NCBI RefSeq assembly: GCF_014898075.1
Contig: NZ_CP062976.1
Location: 1,116,001 to 1,180,000, forward strand
Length of the DNA stretch: 64,000 nt
Direction: 5' to 3'
Source: Neisseria yangbaofengii
GTDB taxonomy: Bacteria; Pseudomonadota; Gammaproteobacteria; Burkholderiales; Neisseriaceae
Positions 8,162 to 15,664 of this stretch are shown here, piece after piece. The translations under genes were made by a program, and so were the position numbers. The notes under the pieces are model-generated. The model saw nothing but the letters and a program-made list of their open reading frames with translations. It was not told where the DNA came from and searched no databases. Each line of letters opens with the position of its first letter. Positions within the stretch are counted from its first letter, which is position 1.

Positions 8162-9316
8162 ATGTCTTGCGAACATTTAACCATGTCCTACAGCACTTTC
8201 CCGAAAACCGCCAATGATGCGCTGAAAGAGCCGATGTTTTTCGGCCAGTCGGTGAACGTAGCCCGTTATGACCAGCAGAAATACGAAATCTTTGAAAAAC
8301 TGATTGAAAAACAGCTTTCCTTCTTCTGGCGGCCGGAAGAGATTGACGTTTCGCGCGACCGTATCGACTATGCCAATCTGCCGGAACACGAAAAACATAT
8401 TTTCATCAGCAATTTAAAATACCAAACCCTGCTCGATTCGATTCAAGGCCGCAGCCCGAATGTGGCTTTGTTGCCGCTGGTGTCGATTCCCGAACTGGAA
8501 ACCTGGATTGAAACATGGTCGTTTTCCGAGACCATTCATTCCCGCAGTTACACCCACATTATCCGCAATATCGTCAACGACCCGTCGATTGTGTTTGATG
8601 ATATTGTACAAAATCAATATATTATCGCCCGAGCCGAAGACATCGCCTGCTATTATGACGATTTAATCGAATATACCCAATATTACAATCTGTTAGGCGA
8701 AGGCCGGCATACCGTTAACGGCAACAGTATTACCGTCAGCCTGCGGGAATTGAAGAAAAAGCTGTATCTGTGCCTGATGTGTGTCAATGTTTTGGAAGCC
8801 ATCCGCTTTTACGTTTCCTTCGCCTGCTCGTTTGCCTTTGCCGAACGGGAATTGATGGAAGGTAACGCCAAAATCATCAAACTCATTGCCCGAGACGAAG
8901 CGTTGCACCTTACCAGCACCCAACATATGCTGAACCTGATGCGTGCCGGCGAAGACGATGCCGAAATGGCGGAAATTGCTGCCGAATTGGAAAACGAATG
9001 TTTTGAGTTGTTCAAAAAAGCCGCCATGCAGGAAAAAGAATGGGCGGCCTACCTCTTTAAAGACGGCTCGATGATCGGCCTGAATAAGGAAATTTTGGGA
9101 CAATACGTCGAATACATCACCAATCTGCGTATGCAGGCGGTCGGCCTGAAACCTGCTTTTGAAAAAGCCAACCAAAATCCGATTCCATGGATTAACGCAT
9201 GGCTCTCTTCCGATAATGTTCAGGTTGCGCCGCAGGAAGTTGAAATTTCCTCTTATCTCATCGGCCAGATTGATTCGGAAGTCAATGCCGACGATTTGGG
9301 CGATTTCGAGCTGTAA
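8162..9316 (+). CDS. nrdB: Ribonucleoside-diphosphate reductase class Ia, beta subunit
   Basis: 384 residues of the ferritin-like R2 family. The iron ligands and radical tyrosine are visible: ETIHSRSY (E-x2-H-x3-Y, as E115/H118/Y122 of E. coli) and a second carboxylate/His set in [12 protein letters not shown]. It makes the diferric-tyrosyl radical used by NrdA. A weak AGAGA lies upstream of the ATG at 8162. The ATG at 8183 (MSYSTFPK...) is an alternative that matches the usual family N-terminus, so the first seven residues are uncertain. A ferredoxin gene follows after a DUS-pair hairpin. Confidence 0.95.
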   Translation: MSCEHLTMSYSTFPKTANDALKEPMFFGQSVNVARYDQQKYEIFEKLIEKQLSFFWRPEEIDVSRDRIDYANLPEHEKHIFISNLKYQTLLDSIQGRSPNVALLPLVSIPELETWIETWSFSETIHSRSYTHIIRNIVNDPSIVFDDIVQNQYIIARAEDIACYYDDLIEYTQYYNLLGEGRHTVNGNSITVSLRELKKKLYLCLMCVNVLEAIRFYVSFACSFAFAERELMEGNAKIIKLIARDEALHLTSTQHMLNLMRAGEDDAEMAEIAAELENECFELFKKAAMQEKEWAAYLFKDGSMIGLNKEILGQYVEYITNLRMQAVGLKPAFEKANQNPIPWINAWLSSDNVQVAPQEVEISSYLIGQIDSEVNADDLGDFEL

Positions 9317-9328
9317 CCCTTCATTTAC

Positions 9329-9369
9329 AAAAGGCCGTCGGATTGAGCATTTCTTTCAGACGGCCTTTT
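9329..9369. terminator. Imperfect inverted DUS hairpin
   Basis: AAAGGCCGTCGGA (one DUS base changed) pairs with TTTCAGACGGCCTTTT. It sits between nrdB and the ferredoxin gene and probably attenuates read-through. Confidence 0.6.
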
Positions 9370-9377
9370 ATCAAACT

Positions 9378-9677
9378 ATGGCCATTATTAGCACACACGA
9401 CAAAATTTTTGAGCTGCAAAACGGCGAGACCCTGCTGGAAGGGCTGGAGCGCACCGGCCACGAAGTCGAATACCAATGCCGCAGCGGCTATTGCGGTTCA
9501 TGCCGTCTGAAAATCATCAGCGGCAAGGTCGGCTATGATGATTTCCCGTTGGCCTTTATCACACCCGGCGAAATCCTGCCGTGTTGCTGTCGGGTCACGG
9601 AAGACATCACGCTCGATTGCCGCATCAAAATCCGCGAGCCGGATTTGTTTGATGTGGATTTGTTTGACAAAGAATAA
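9378..9677 (+). CDS. yfaE: 2Fe-2S ferredoxin, YfaE-like (NrdB maintenance)
   Basis: 99 residues; plant-type ferredoxin fold with cysteine pattern C-x4-C-x2-C in CRSGYCGSC and the fourth Cys in the LPCCCRV stretch. Size and cysteine spacing match E. coli YfaE, which supplies electrons and iron to regenerate the NrdB diferric-tyrosyl cofactor. Its position directly after nrdB supports that role. Start MAIISTHDKIF at 9378, immediately after a DUS hairpin; no good Shine-Dalgarno is visible. Confidence 0.88.
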   Translation: MAIISTHDKIFELQNGETLLEGLERTGHEVEYQCRSGYCGSCRLKIISGKVGYDDFPLAFITPGEILPCCCRVTEDITLDCRIKIREPDLFDVDLFDKE

Positions 9678-9763
9678 CCGGTGTGACAACGGCTTGATTT
9701 TGCTGCTGTTTGTACCGATATTAAACAAACTGCTCAAAGGCGTGCATTGATACATTTTCGCCA

Positions 9764-9801
9764 AGCCGTCTGAAAACCGCGACACGCATTTTCAGACGGC
9801 A
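9764..9801. terminator. Inverted DUS pair
   Basis: AGCCGTCTGAAAA pairs with TTTTCAGACGGCA downstream of the ferredoxin gene; no clear T run. Confidence 0.5.
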
Positions 9802-9850
9802 TTGCTATCGAAATTTGTTCAAATCAAACAAACCAACAAAAAGATAATTG

Positions 9851-9911
9851 AAAAGGCCGTCTGAAACATTGCTAAGCGTGGCCGGCAATATCTTTCAGAC
9901 GGCCTTTTTTT
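9851..9911. terminator. Inverted DUS terminator between convergent genes
   Basis: AAAAGGCCGTCTGAAA pairs with TTTCAGACGGCCTTTTTTT. It serves the ferredoxin gene (+) and rarA (-), which converge here. Confidence 0.8.
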
Positions 9912-9933
9912 ACGATTGGCAATTCAAAATTAC

Positions 9934-11247
9934 CTAATCATTTTGTTTCAAGGCTTCATCATCCAGCGATTTCAGCCAAGCCAGTTTTTCACCGATTTTG
10001 ATTTCCAAACCGCGCGGTACGGGTTGGTAAAACTCAGGTTCGTCCAAACCGTCGGGCATATAGGTTTCACCGGCAGCATAGGCGTGGGGTTCGTCATGGG
10101 CGTAGCGGTATTCGCGGCCGTAGCCCAATTCTTTCATCAGCTTGGTGGGCGCATTGCGCAAATGTACCGGCACTTCGTCGCCGGCATTGTTGTGCACAAA
10201 TGCACGCATTTGGTTGTAGGCATTGTAGCCTGCATTCGATTTCGCCGCCGAAGCCAAATACAATACGGCTTGCGCCAAAGCCAATTCGCCTTCGGGGCTG
10301 CCCAGCCGCTCAAAAGTGGTGGCGGCATCGTTGGCAATCTGAAAGGCGCGCGGGTCGGCCAGGCCGATGTCTTCCCAAGCCATGCGTACAATGCGGCGCG
10401 CCAGATAGCGCGGATCGGCACCGCCGTCGAGCATGCGGCAGAACCAATACAGCGCGGCGTTGGGGTGTGAGCCGCGCACGGATTTGTGTAATGCGGAAAT
10501 TTGGTTGTAGAAGCTCTCGCCGCCTTTATCAAAACGGCGGATTTGTGTGCCCAAACTTTCTGCGAGAAACGCGGCATCTAGGGTTTTCAGACGGCGTGTG
10601 CCGGCGGCGCGAAGCAATTGTTCCAATAAATTCAGCATGCGGCGTGCATCGCCGTCGGCTGTGTTCACCAATAATTCGCGTGCTTCCGCATTAATCTCAA
10701 AGCCTTGATATTCGGGCAACGCCAGCACTTTTTCAATCAATTGCTGCAAGTCTTGTGCAGATAAGGATTGCAACACATACACCTGCGCGCGGCTGAGCAA
10801 GGCCGGATTGACTTCAAATGACGGGTTCTCCGTAGTTGCGCCGATAAAGGTTAATAAACCGCTTTCCACGTGCGGTAAAAAGGCGTCTTGCTGCGCTTTG
10901 TTGAAACGGTGCACTTCATCGACAAATAAAATCGTCGCCCGGCCTTGTTGCAAGGCAATTTCGGCTTTTTCGATGGTTCCTCGAATGTCTTTCACACCGG
11001 AAAATACTGCTGACACGGGCAGAAATTGTGCATTGAAACTTTGCGCAAGAATCCGTGCCAAAGTGGTTTTACCCACACCGGGCGGCCCCCACAGCAGCAT
11101 GGAATGCGGTTTGCCGCCTTCCACCGCCACACGCAGCGGTTTGCCTTCACCGATTAAGTGCTGCTGGCCGATGATTCCGTCTAAAGAATGCGGGCGCAGG
11201 CGTTCGGCGAGCGGGGCGTCGGGTTGGCGGGTAAATAAATCGTTCAT
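9934..11247 (-). CDS. rarA: Replication-associated recombination protein A (AAA+ ATPase)
   Basis: 437 residues. AAA+ domain with Walker A GPPGVGKTT and Walker B ILFVDEVHRF, sensor region GATTENPSFEVNPALLSRA, then the C-terminal MgsA tetramerisation domain (FYNQISALHKSVRGSHPNAALYW). RarA acts at stalled replication forks and binds SSB. Start chosen at 11247 (MNDLFTRQPDAPLAERLRP) because that begins the family-typical N-terminus; the frame also runs upstream into a DUS-derived MPSETES. It is a single gene on the minus strand, convergent with the nrd cluster. Confidence 0.95.
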   Translation of the reverse strand: MNDLFTRQPDAPLAERLRPHSLDGIIGQQHLIGEGKPLRVAVEGGKPHSMLLWGPPGVGKTTLARILAQSFNAQFLPVSAVFSGVKDIRGTIEKAEIALQQGRATILFVDEVHRFNKAQQDAFLPHVESGLLTFIGATTENPSFEVNPALLSRAQVYVLQSLSAQDLQQLIEKVLALPEYQGFEINAEARELLVNTADGDARRMLNLLEQLLRAAGTRRLKTLDAAFLAESLGTQIRRFDKGGESFYNQISALHKSVRGSHPNAALYWFCRMLDGGADPRYLARRIVRMAWEDIGLADPRAFQIANDAATTFERLGSPEGELALAQAVLYLASAAKSNAGYNAYNQMRAFVHNNAGDEVPVHLRNAPTKLMKELGYGREYRYAHDEPHAYAAGETYMPDGLDEPEFYQPVPRGLEIKIGEKLAWLKSLDDEALKQND

Positions 11248-11329
11248 GGCAGATTCCGTTTCAGACGGCATTGTGGTTTTCTTGCCGGATATTATAGCGC
11301 AAGCGTTCGCATGATTCAGAGCCTTGCTG

Positions 11330-11335
11330 TATAAT
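11330..11335 (+). promoter_or_regulatory. Possible -10 box
   Basis: TATAAT with a loose -35 (TTCGCA, 11306-11311) 18 bases upstream. It could drive the lipoprotein gene at 11457. Confidence 0.3.
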
Positions 11336-11456
11336 ATGCCGGAAATTTAAACCGCGCTGCCGGCTAAGCGGTGTGCAGTTAAAATAGGGCGATTGGGGCG
11401 GGATAGCCAAGCCCATTATCATGTTGATTTGAATGTTCCGTTTGGAAGGTTACAGA

Positions 11457-11828
11457 ATGAAAAAAATCTTGGCAGCCGCTGTATCGGCTTTATTGTTGGG
11501 CGCATGCGCCAGCGGTACCAGCATATCGATGAACGGCTTGGGCAGCGGCACCGGTATAGGCAGCAGTGTGGTGAAAATGGCGGTGGAAAACCAATGCCGC
11601 ACCGAATTGAACAAGCGCAACGAATGGCGCATGGCGGCTTTGGCCATGTCGGCTGAAAAACAGGAAGCATGGGAAGGCAAAATTTGCGGCTGTGCCAGCG
11701 AAGAAGCCCCTAACCAATTGACTGCCAACGAAATGATGCAGGTTTTGAACCCAAGCACCCGCACACAAGCCTTAGCGGCCGTGACCGCCAAAACCGTGAC
11801 TGCCTGCGTAAAACGCGTTTACCGCTAA
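11457..11828 (+). CDS. Small lipoprotein of unknown function
   Basis: 123 residues. Lipoprotein signal peptide MKKILAAAVSALLLGAC with lipobox LLGAC and Cys at residue 17, followed by a short Gly/Ser-rich segment and a helical domain with three further Cys (NQCRTELN, KICGCASEE) and one near the end (TACVKRV). ATG at 11457 has GGAAGG at 11443-11448. It is monocistronic, ending at a DUS-pair terminator. No recognised family; the paired Cys suggest disulphides in the periplasm. Confidence 0.75.
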   Translation: MKKILAAAVSALLLGACASGTSISMNGLGSGTGIGSSVVKMAVENQCRTELNKRNEWRMAALAMSAEKQEAWEGKICGCASEEAPNQLTANEMMQVLNPSTRTQALAAVTAKTVTACVKRVYR

Positions 11829-11835
11829 TTAATTG

Positions 11836-11870
11836 TTCAGACGGCCCGAAAATACTTCAGGCCGTCTGAA
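11836..11870. terminator. Inverted DUS pair terminator
   Basis: TTCAGACGGCC pairs with GGCCGTCTGAA between the lipoprotein gene and thrC. Confidence 0.65.
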
Positions 11871-11905
11871 ATCTTTAATGATTAAACAGATACAGAGTAG
11901 AAAAC

Positions 11906-13315
11906 ATGAAATACATCAGCACGCGCGGTGCCACTGCGCCGAAATCGTTTAGCGAAGTATTATTGATGGGCTTGGCACCCGACGGCGGCTTGATGCTGCC
12001 CGAGCATTATCCGCAAGTGGACGAAGTGACCCTGCAAAAATGGCGCACGCTGAGTTATCCTGAGCTGGCGTTTGAAATCATCAGCCTGTTCGCTACCGAT
12101 ATTCCAAGCGGCGATTTGCGCGACATCGTCAACCGCACTTACACGGAAGCAGCTTTCGGCACCAAAGAAATCACGCCTGTGCGCAGCCTTTCAGACGGCA
12201 TCAAAATCGAGGCCTTGTCCAATGGCCCGACCTTGGCCTTTAAAGACATGGCGATGCAGTTTTTGGGCAATGCGTTTGAATATGTGTTGAACAAAGAAGG
12301 CAAGCAAATCAACATTTTGGGTGCGACCAGCGGCGACACCGGTTCGGCTGCCGAATATGCTTTGCGCGGCAAAAAGGGGGTGAATGTATTTATGCTCTCG
12401 CCGGAGGGAAAAATGAGCGCGTTCCAACGCGCGCAAATGTTCAGCCTGCAAGACGAAAACATTCATAACATCGCAGTAGAAGGCATGTTTGACGATTGCC
12501 AAGATATCGTTAAAGCCGTGCAAAACGATGCCGAATTCAAAGCCAAATACCATGTCGGCACAGTTAATTCGATTAACTGGGGCCGCATCGTGGCGCAAGT
12601 GGCGTATTATTTCGCCGGCTATTTCAATGCCGCCACCGGCAACGGGCAAAAGGTGAGCTTCTGCGTGCCAAGCGGCAATTTCGGTAATGTGTGCGCCGGC
12701 CATATTGCGCGCCAGATGGGCTTGCCGGTACACCGCTTAATCGTGGCAACCAATGAAAACGATGTATTGGACGAGTTTTTCAAAACCGGCCGTTACCAAC
12801 CGCGAACTACCGAGCACACCCACGTCACTTCCAGCCCGTCGATGGATATTTCCAAAGCGTCTAATTTTGAGCGTTTTGTGTTTGACTTGATGGATCGCGA
12901 TGCCGACAAAATCCAAAGCCTGTGGGCCGAAGTGGCTTCCGGTAAAGGCTTTGATTTAAAAGACTATTTAGAAGAAATTCACGAGAAATACGGTTTCGTA
13001 TCGGGAAAATCAACCCACGCCGACCGCTTGGCCACCATCCGCCAAGTGTACGAGCAAGACGGGGGACTGATTGATCCGCATACCGCCGACGGCGTGAAAG
13101 TGGCGCGTGAAGTACGCGAAGCAGGCGAAACCATTGTTTGCTTGGAAACCGCTTTGGCCGCCAAATTCGACCAAACCATTTACGAAGCCGTCGGCGATGT
13201 GACTATTCCGCGTCCGGCCGGTTTGAATGGTTTGGAAGATTTGCCGCAACGCGTCGAAGTGGTGAAAAACGATGCCGAACTGGTGAAAAACATCATTCGC
13301 AAAGCATTGGATTAA
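11906..13315 (+). CDS. thrC: Threonine synthase
   Basis: 469 residues of the long threonine synthase class. N-terminal MKYISTRGATAPKSFSEVLL; PLP-binding lysine in PTLAFKDMAMQF; phosphate-binding loop GATSGDTGSAAEYAL; substrate/PLP region VPSGNFGNVCAGHIA. It converts O-phospho-homoserine to threonine, the last step of threonine synthesis. It is a single gene between DUS terminators. Family and length are fully consistent. Confidence 0.96.
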   Translation: MKYISTRGATAPKSFSEVLLMGLAPDGGLMLPEHYPQVDEVTLQKWRTLSYPELAFEIISLFATDIPSGDLRDIVNRTYTEAAFGTKEITPVRSLSDGIKIEALSNGPTLAFKDMAMQFLGNAFEYVLNKEGKQINILGATSGDTGSAAEYALRGKKGVNVFMLSPEGKMSAFQRAQMFSLQDENIHNIAVEGMFDDCQDIVKAVQNDAEFKAKYHVGTVNSINWGRIVAQVAYYFAGYFNAATGNGQKVSFCVPSGNFGNVCAGHIARQMGLPVHRLIVATNENDVLDEFFKTGRYQPRTTEHTHVTSSPSMDISKASNFERFVFDLMDRDADKIQSLWAEVASGKGFDLKDYLEEIHEKYGFVSGKSTHADRLATIRQVYEQDGGLIDPHTADGVKVAREVREAGETIVCLETALAAKFDQTIYEAVGDVTIPRPAGLNGLEDLPQRVEVVKNDAELVKNIIRKALD

Positions 13316-13323
13316 TCACTCAT

Positions 13324-13356
13324 TAGGCCGTCTGAAGCGAATTGATTCAGACGGCC
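13324..13356. terminator. Inverted DUS terminator after thrC
   Basis: TAGGCCGTCTGAA pairs with TTCAGACGGCC. Confidence 0.65.
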
Positions 13357-13433
13357 CGAATCATGATTGGAAACGATTATTTTCAAAATATTAGAAAGCG
13401 CCGGCAACGGTTTTTGTTCATAGGAAAAAATTC

Positions 13434-14213
13434 ATGTCATCAAAATTTTACACTGAAAAAGTGTTGTCAGTGCATCACTGGACAGATGCTTATTTCTCTT
13501 TCACCTGCACCCGCGATGAATCATTGCGCTTTGAAAACGGCCAATTTGTGATGATTGGCTTGATGGTGGACGGCAAGCCTTTGATGCGTGCCTACAGCGT
13601 GGCTTCGGCCAACTGGGAAGAGCATTTGGAATTTTTCAGCATTAAAGTGCAAGATGGTCCTTTGACCAGCCGTTTGCAGCATTTGCAAGTGGGCGATGAA
13701 GTGTTGATCAGTAAAAAACCGACCGGCACTTTGGTGGCAGGAGACTTGAATCCGGGCAAACATTTGTATCTGCTGAGCACCGGTACCGGCCTTGCCCCAT
13801 TCTTGAGCGTCACCAAAGACCCTGAAATTTATGAGCAATTTGAAAAAGTGATTCTGGTGCACGGTGTGCGTTACAAGCAAGATTTGGCCTATTACGACCA
13901 CTTCGCCAAAGAATTGCCGGAGCATGAATACTTAGGCGGTATGGTTAAAGAAAAATTGATTTACTATCCTGTGGTGTCACGCGAAGAATTCGAACATCAA
14001 GGCCGTCTGACCGATTTGATGAAGAGTGGCAAATTGTTTGAAGACATCGGTTTGCCGCCGATGAATCCGCAAGACGACCGTGCCATGTTGTGCGGCAGCA
14101 CCGCGATGAACAAAGACACTGCCGCCATTCTCGACAGCTTCGGCCTGACTCCGTCGCCAAAAGTCGGCCAACGTGGCGATTACTTGATTGAACGCGCGTT
14201 TGTGGATCAATAA
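13434..14213 (+). CDS. fpr: Ferredoxin--NADP+ reductase
   Basis: 259 residues of the bacterial class II FNR family. FAD-binding motif RAYSVASANWEEHLEFF, the NADP pocket STGTGLAPFLS, the LCGSTAMN motif and a conserved C-terminus (GDYLIERAFVDQ). It transfers electrons between NADPH and ferredoxin or flavodoxin, serving Fe-S cluster synthesis and oxidative-stress reactions. AGGA lies about 10 bases before the ATG. A DUS-pair terminator follows, so it is monocistronic. Confidence 0.95.
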   Translation: MSSKFYTEKVLSVHHWTDAYFSFTCTRDESLRFENGQFVMIGLMVDGKPLMRAYSVASANWEEHLEFFSIKVQDGPLTSRLQHLQVGDEVLISKKPTGTLVAGDLNPGKHLYLLSTGTGLAPFLSVTKDPEIYEQFEKVILVHGVRYKQDLAYYDHFAKELPEHEYLGGMVKEKLIYYPVVSREEFEHQGRLTDLMKSGKLFEDIGLPPMNPQDDRAMLCGSTAMNKDTAAILDSFGLTPSPKVGQRGDYLIERAFVDQ

Positions 14214-14237
14214 TAGCCGATTACGTTTAGCCTTCAT

Positions 14238-14276
14238 AAGGCCGTCTGAACATAATTATGCTTTCAGACGGCCTTT
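14238..14276. terminator. Inverted DUS terminator after fpr
   Basis: AAGGCCGTCTGAA pairs with TTCAGACGGCCTTT. Confidence 0.75.
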
Positions 14277-14310
14277 CATTTTATAGTGAACTTTAAATAA
14301 AGGAGAAAAA

Positions 14311-15060
14311 ATGAATACCGTTCAAATCAAAAACGTGACACTGGGCGCAGGCAGCCCGAAAATTGCCGTACCGCTGGTCGCCAAAAATCCAGACGGCCTG
14401 CAACAAGCGATTGCCGGTTTGGCAGGGTTGAGCTTCGATATTGTGGAATTTCGTGTTGATTTTTTAGACACCGCCGCTGATGCGGATGCCGTGTTGGCGC
14501 AAACGGAAATGGTGCGCCAAGCCTTGCCGGATACGCCGTTACTGTTTACTTTCCGCCGTGCAGCAGAAGGTGGTGAATGCCCTTGTGACGATGACTATTA
14601 TTTCGACTTAATTCACCGCGCAATTAAATCGGGGTTGGTCGACATCATTGATATCGAACTGTTTGCCGGTGATGAAAAAGTTCGAGCAGCGGTACAGGCT
14701 GCGAAAGGCAAAGGCGTGGTTGCGCTGTTGTGCAACCATGATTTTGACAAAACGCCAGAGAAAGAAGAGATTACCGGCCGTCTGAAAAAAATGGAAAGCT
14801 TGGGTGCGGACATCTGCAAAATTGCGGTGATGCCGCAAAGCACTGCCGATGTGCTGACCTTGTTGGAGGCCACGCAAGAAGTGTATCAAACAGCCAAGCA
14901 GCCGATAGTGACCATGTCTATGGGTAAACTCGGCGTCATCAGTCGCTTGGCCGGACAAACTTTCGGTTCGGCCATGACTTTCGGCGCTGCAGCCAAAGCG
15001 TCGGCGCCGGGTCAGATTGGTGCGAATGATTTGCGACAGATTCTGGAGACTCTGGCGTAA
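14311..15060 (+). CDS. aroD: 3-dehydroquinate dehydratase, type I
   Basis: 249 residues, type I (Schiff-base) class. Catalytic His in CNHDFDKTP, Schiff-base Lys in ICKIAVMPQS, substrate Arg in SRLAGQTFGSAMTFG and the N-terminal EFRVDFLD motif. It catalyses the third step of the shikimate pathway. A strong Shine-Dalgarno, AAAGGAG, lies 7 bases before the ATG. TATAGTGAACTTTAAATAA at 14283-14301 resembles a Correia end and lies just before the gene, where it could supply promoter elements. Confidence 0.95.
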   Translation: MNTVQIKNVTLGAGSPKIAVPLVAKNPDGLQQAIAGLAGLSFDIVEFRVDFLDTAADADAVLAQTEMVRQALPDTPLLFTFRRAAEGGECPCDDDYYFDLIHRAIKSGLVDIIDIELFAGDEKVRAAVQAAKGKGVVALLCNHDFDKTPEKEEITGRLKKMESLGADICKIAVMPQSTADVLTLLEATQEVYQTAKQPIVTMSMGKLGVISRLAGQTFGSAMTFGAAAKASAPGQIGANDLRQILETLA

Positions 15061-15077
15061 GTGATTTGAAATGAACG

Positions 15078-15100
15078 GGCCGTCTGAATTTTAGACGGCC
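15078..15100. terminator. Short inverted DUS after aroD
   Basis: GGCCGTCTGAATTTTAGACGGCC: a DUS paired with an incomplete copy. Confidence 0.5.
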
Positions 15101-15112
15101 TACTTATTAGAC

Positions 15113-15555
15113 AAAAATAAATTGGCACATCGCATCATTTACCGAATTGATCCATCTCGAGCTATGGCAGATTTATATAGTGAATCCACTATAAAAGCCG
15201 CATTGATGCTTTCGTGGTGGAACAAAATTGCCCTTATCCGGAAATGGATGACAAAGATTTAGATGCGCTGCATTTGTTTGCCGAACAAGGCGGCCAGTTA
15301 GCTGCGTATTGCCGCATAATTGCGGAAGAAGCGTTGGTTAAAAATCGGTCGCGCGTTGGCGGTGTCGTCTTTTCGGGGTTGGGGATTGGGTAAAAGGCTC
15401 ATGCAAAGCCTTGCAAGCGGTGTAACAGCGTTTCTCACATAGCTTTGTTTACAGCGGTTTTATGAATTTTTGGGTTTTTACAAAGTATCGGATGAATATT
15501 TGGCAGACGGTATTCCGCACATCGATATGGCGCGGCAAAGGAAAGGTGAGGCCGT
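15113..15555 (+). pseudogene. ElaA-like GNAT acetyltransferase, broken
   Basis: Translating across frames recovers an ElaA-type protein: WHIASFTELIHLELWQIY (15123 on), then RIDAFVVEQNCPYPEMDD, a decayed middle, and near the end YKVSDEYLADGIPHIDMARQ. E. coli ElaA has the same landmarks (FVVEQNCPYQDID, EEDGIPHIGMAR). The gene is interrupted at 15176-15195 by two back-to-back Correia-type ends that replace the segment between WQIY and RIDAF, and further frameshifts follow. No functional product is expected. Confidence 0.75.
15176..15195. repeat. Solo Correia-type inverted ends inside pseudogene
   Basis: TATAGTGAATCCACTATA is exactly the two terminal sequences of the full repeat at 18518-18621 joined without the internal part. 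It sits within the broken ElaA-like gene and adds an in-frame TAA. Confidence 0.65.
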
Positions 15556-15609
15556 CTGAAAATAGTGGATATAATCAGTTTAGTGTATTCATTGTGAATA
15601 AATTAAGGC

Positions 15610-15615
15610 TATAAT
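15610..15615 (+). promoter_or_regulatory. Possible -10 box for the M16 protease gene
   Basis: TATAAT about 50 bases before the start codon at 15665. The -35 is weak (TTCATT at 15588-15593, spacing 16). Confidence 0.35.
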
Positions 15616-15664
15616 GCTTTACTAAAGAGCCGCTTCAGACGGCCTTGTTAAACGGAAACTCTTC

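Noticed and set aside
9535-9750. 71-residue open frame downstream of the ferredoxin gene
   Set aside because: It overlaps the ferredoxin gene in another frame; only the last 25 residues are free and lack any support.
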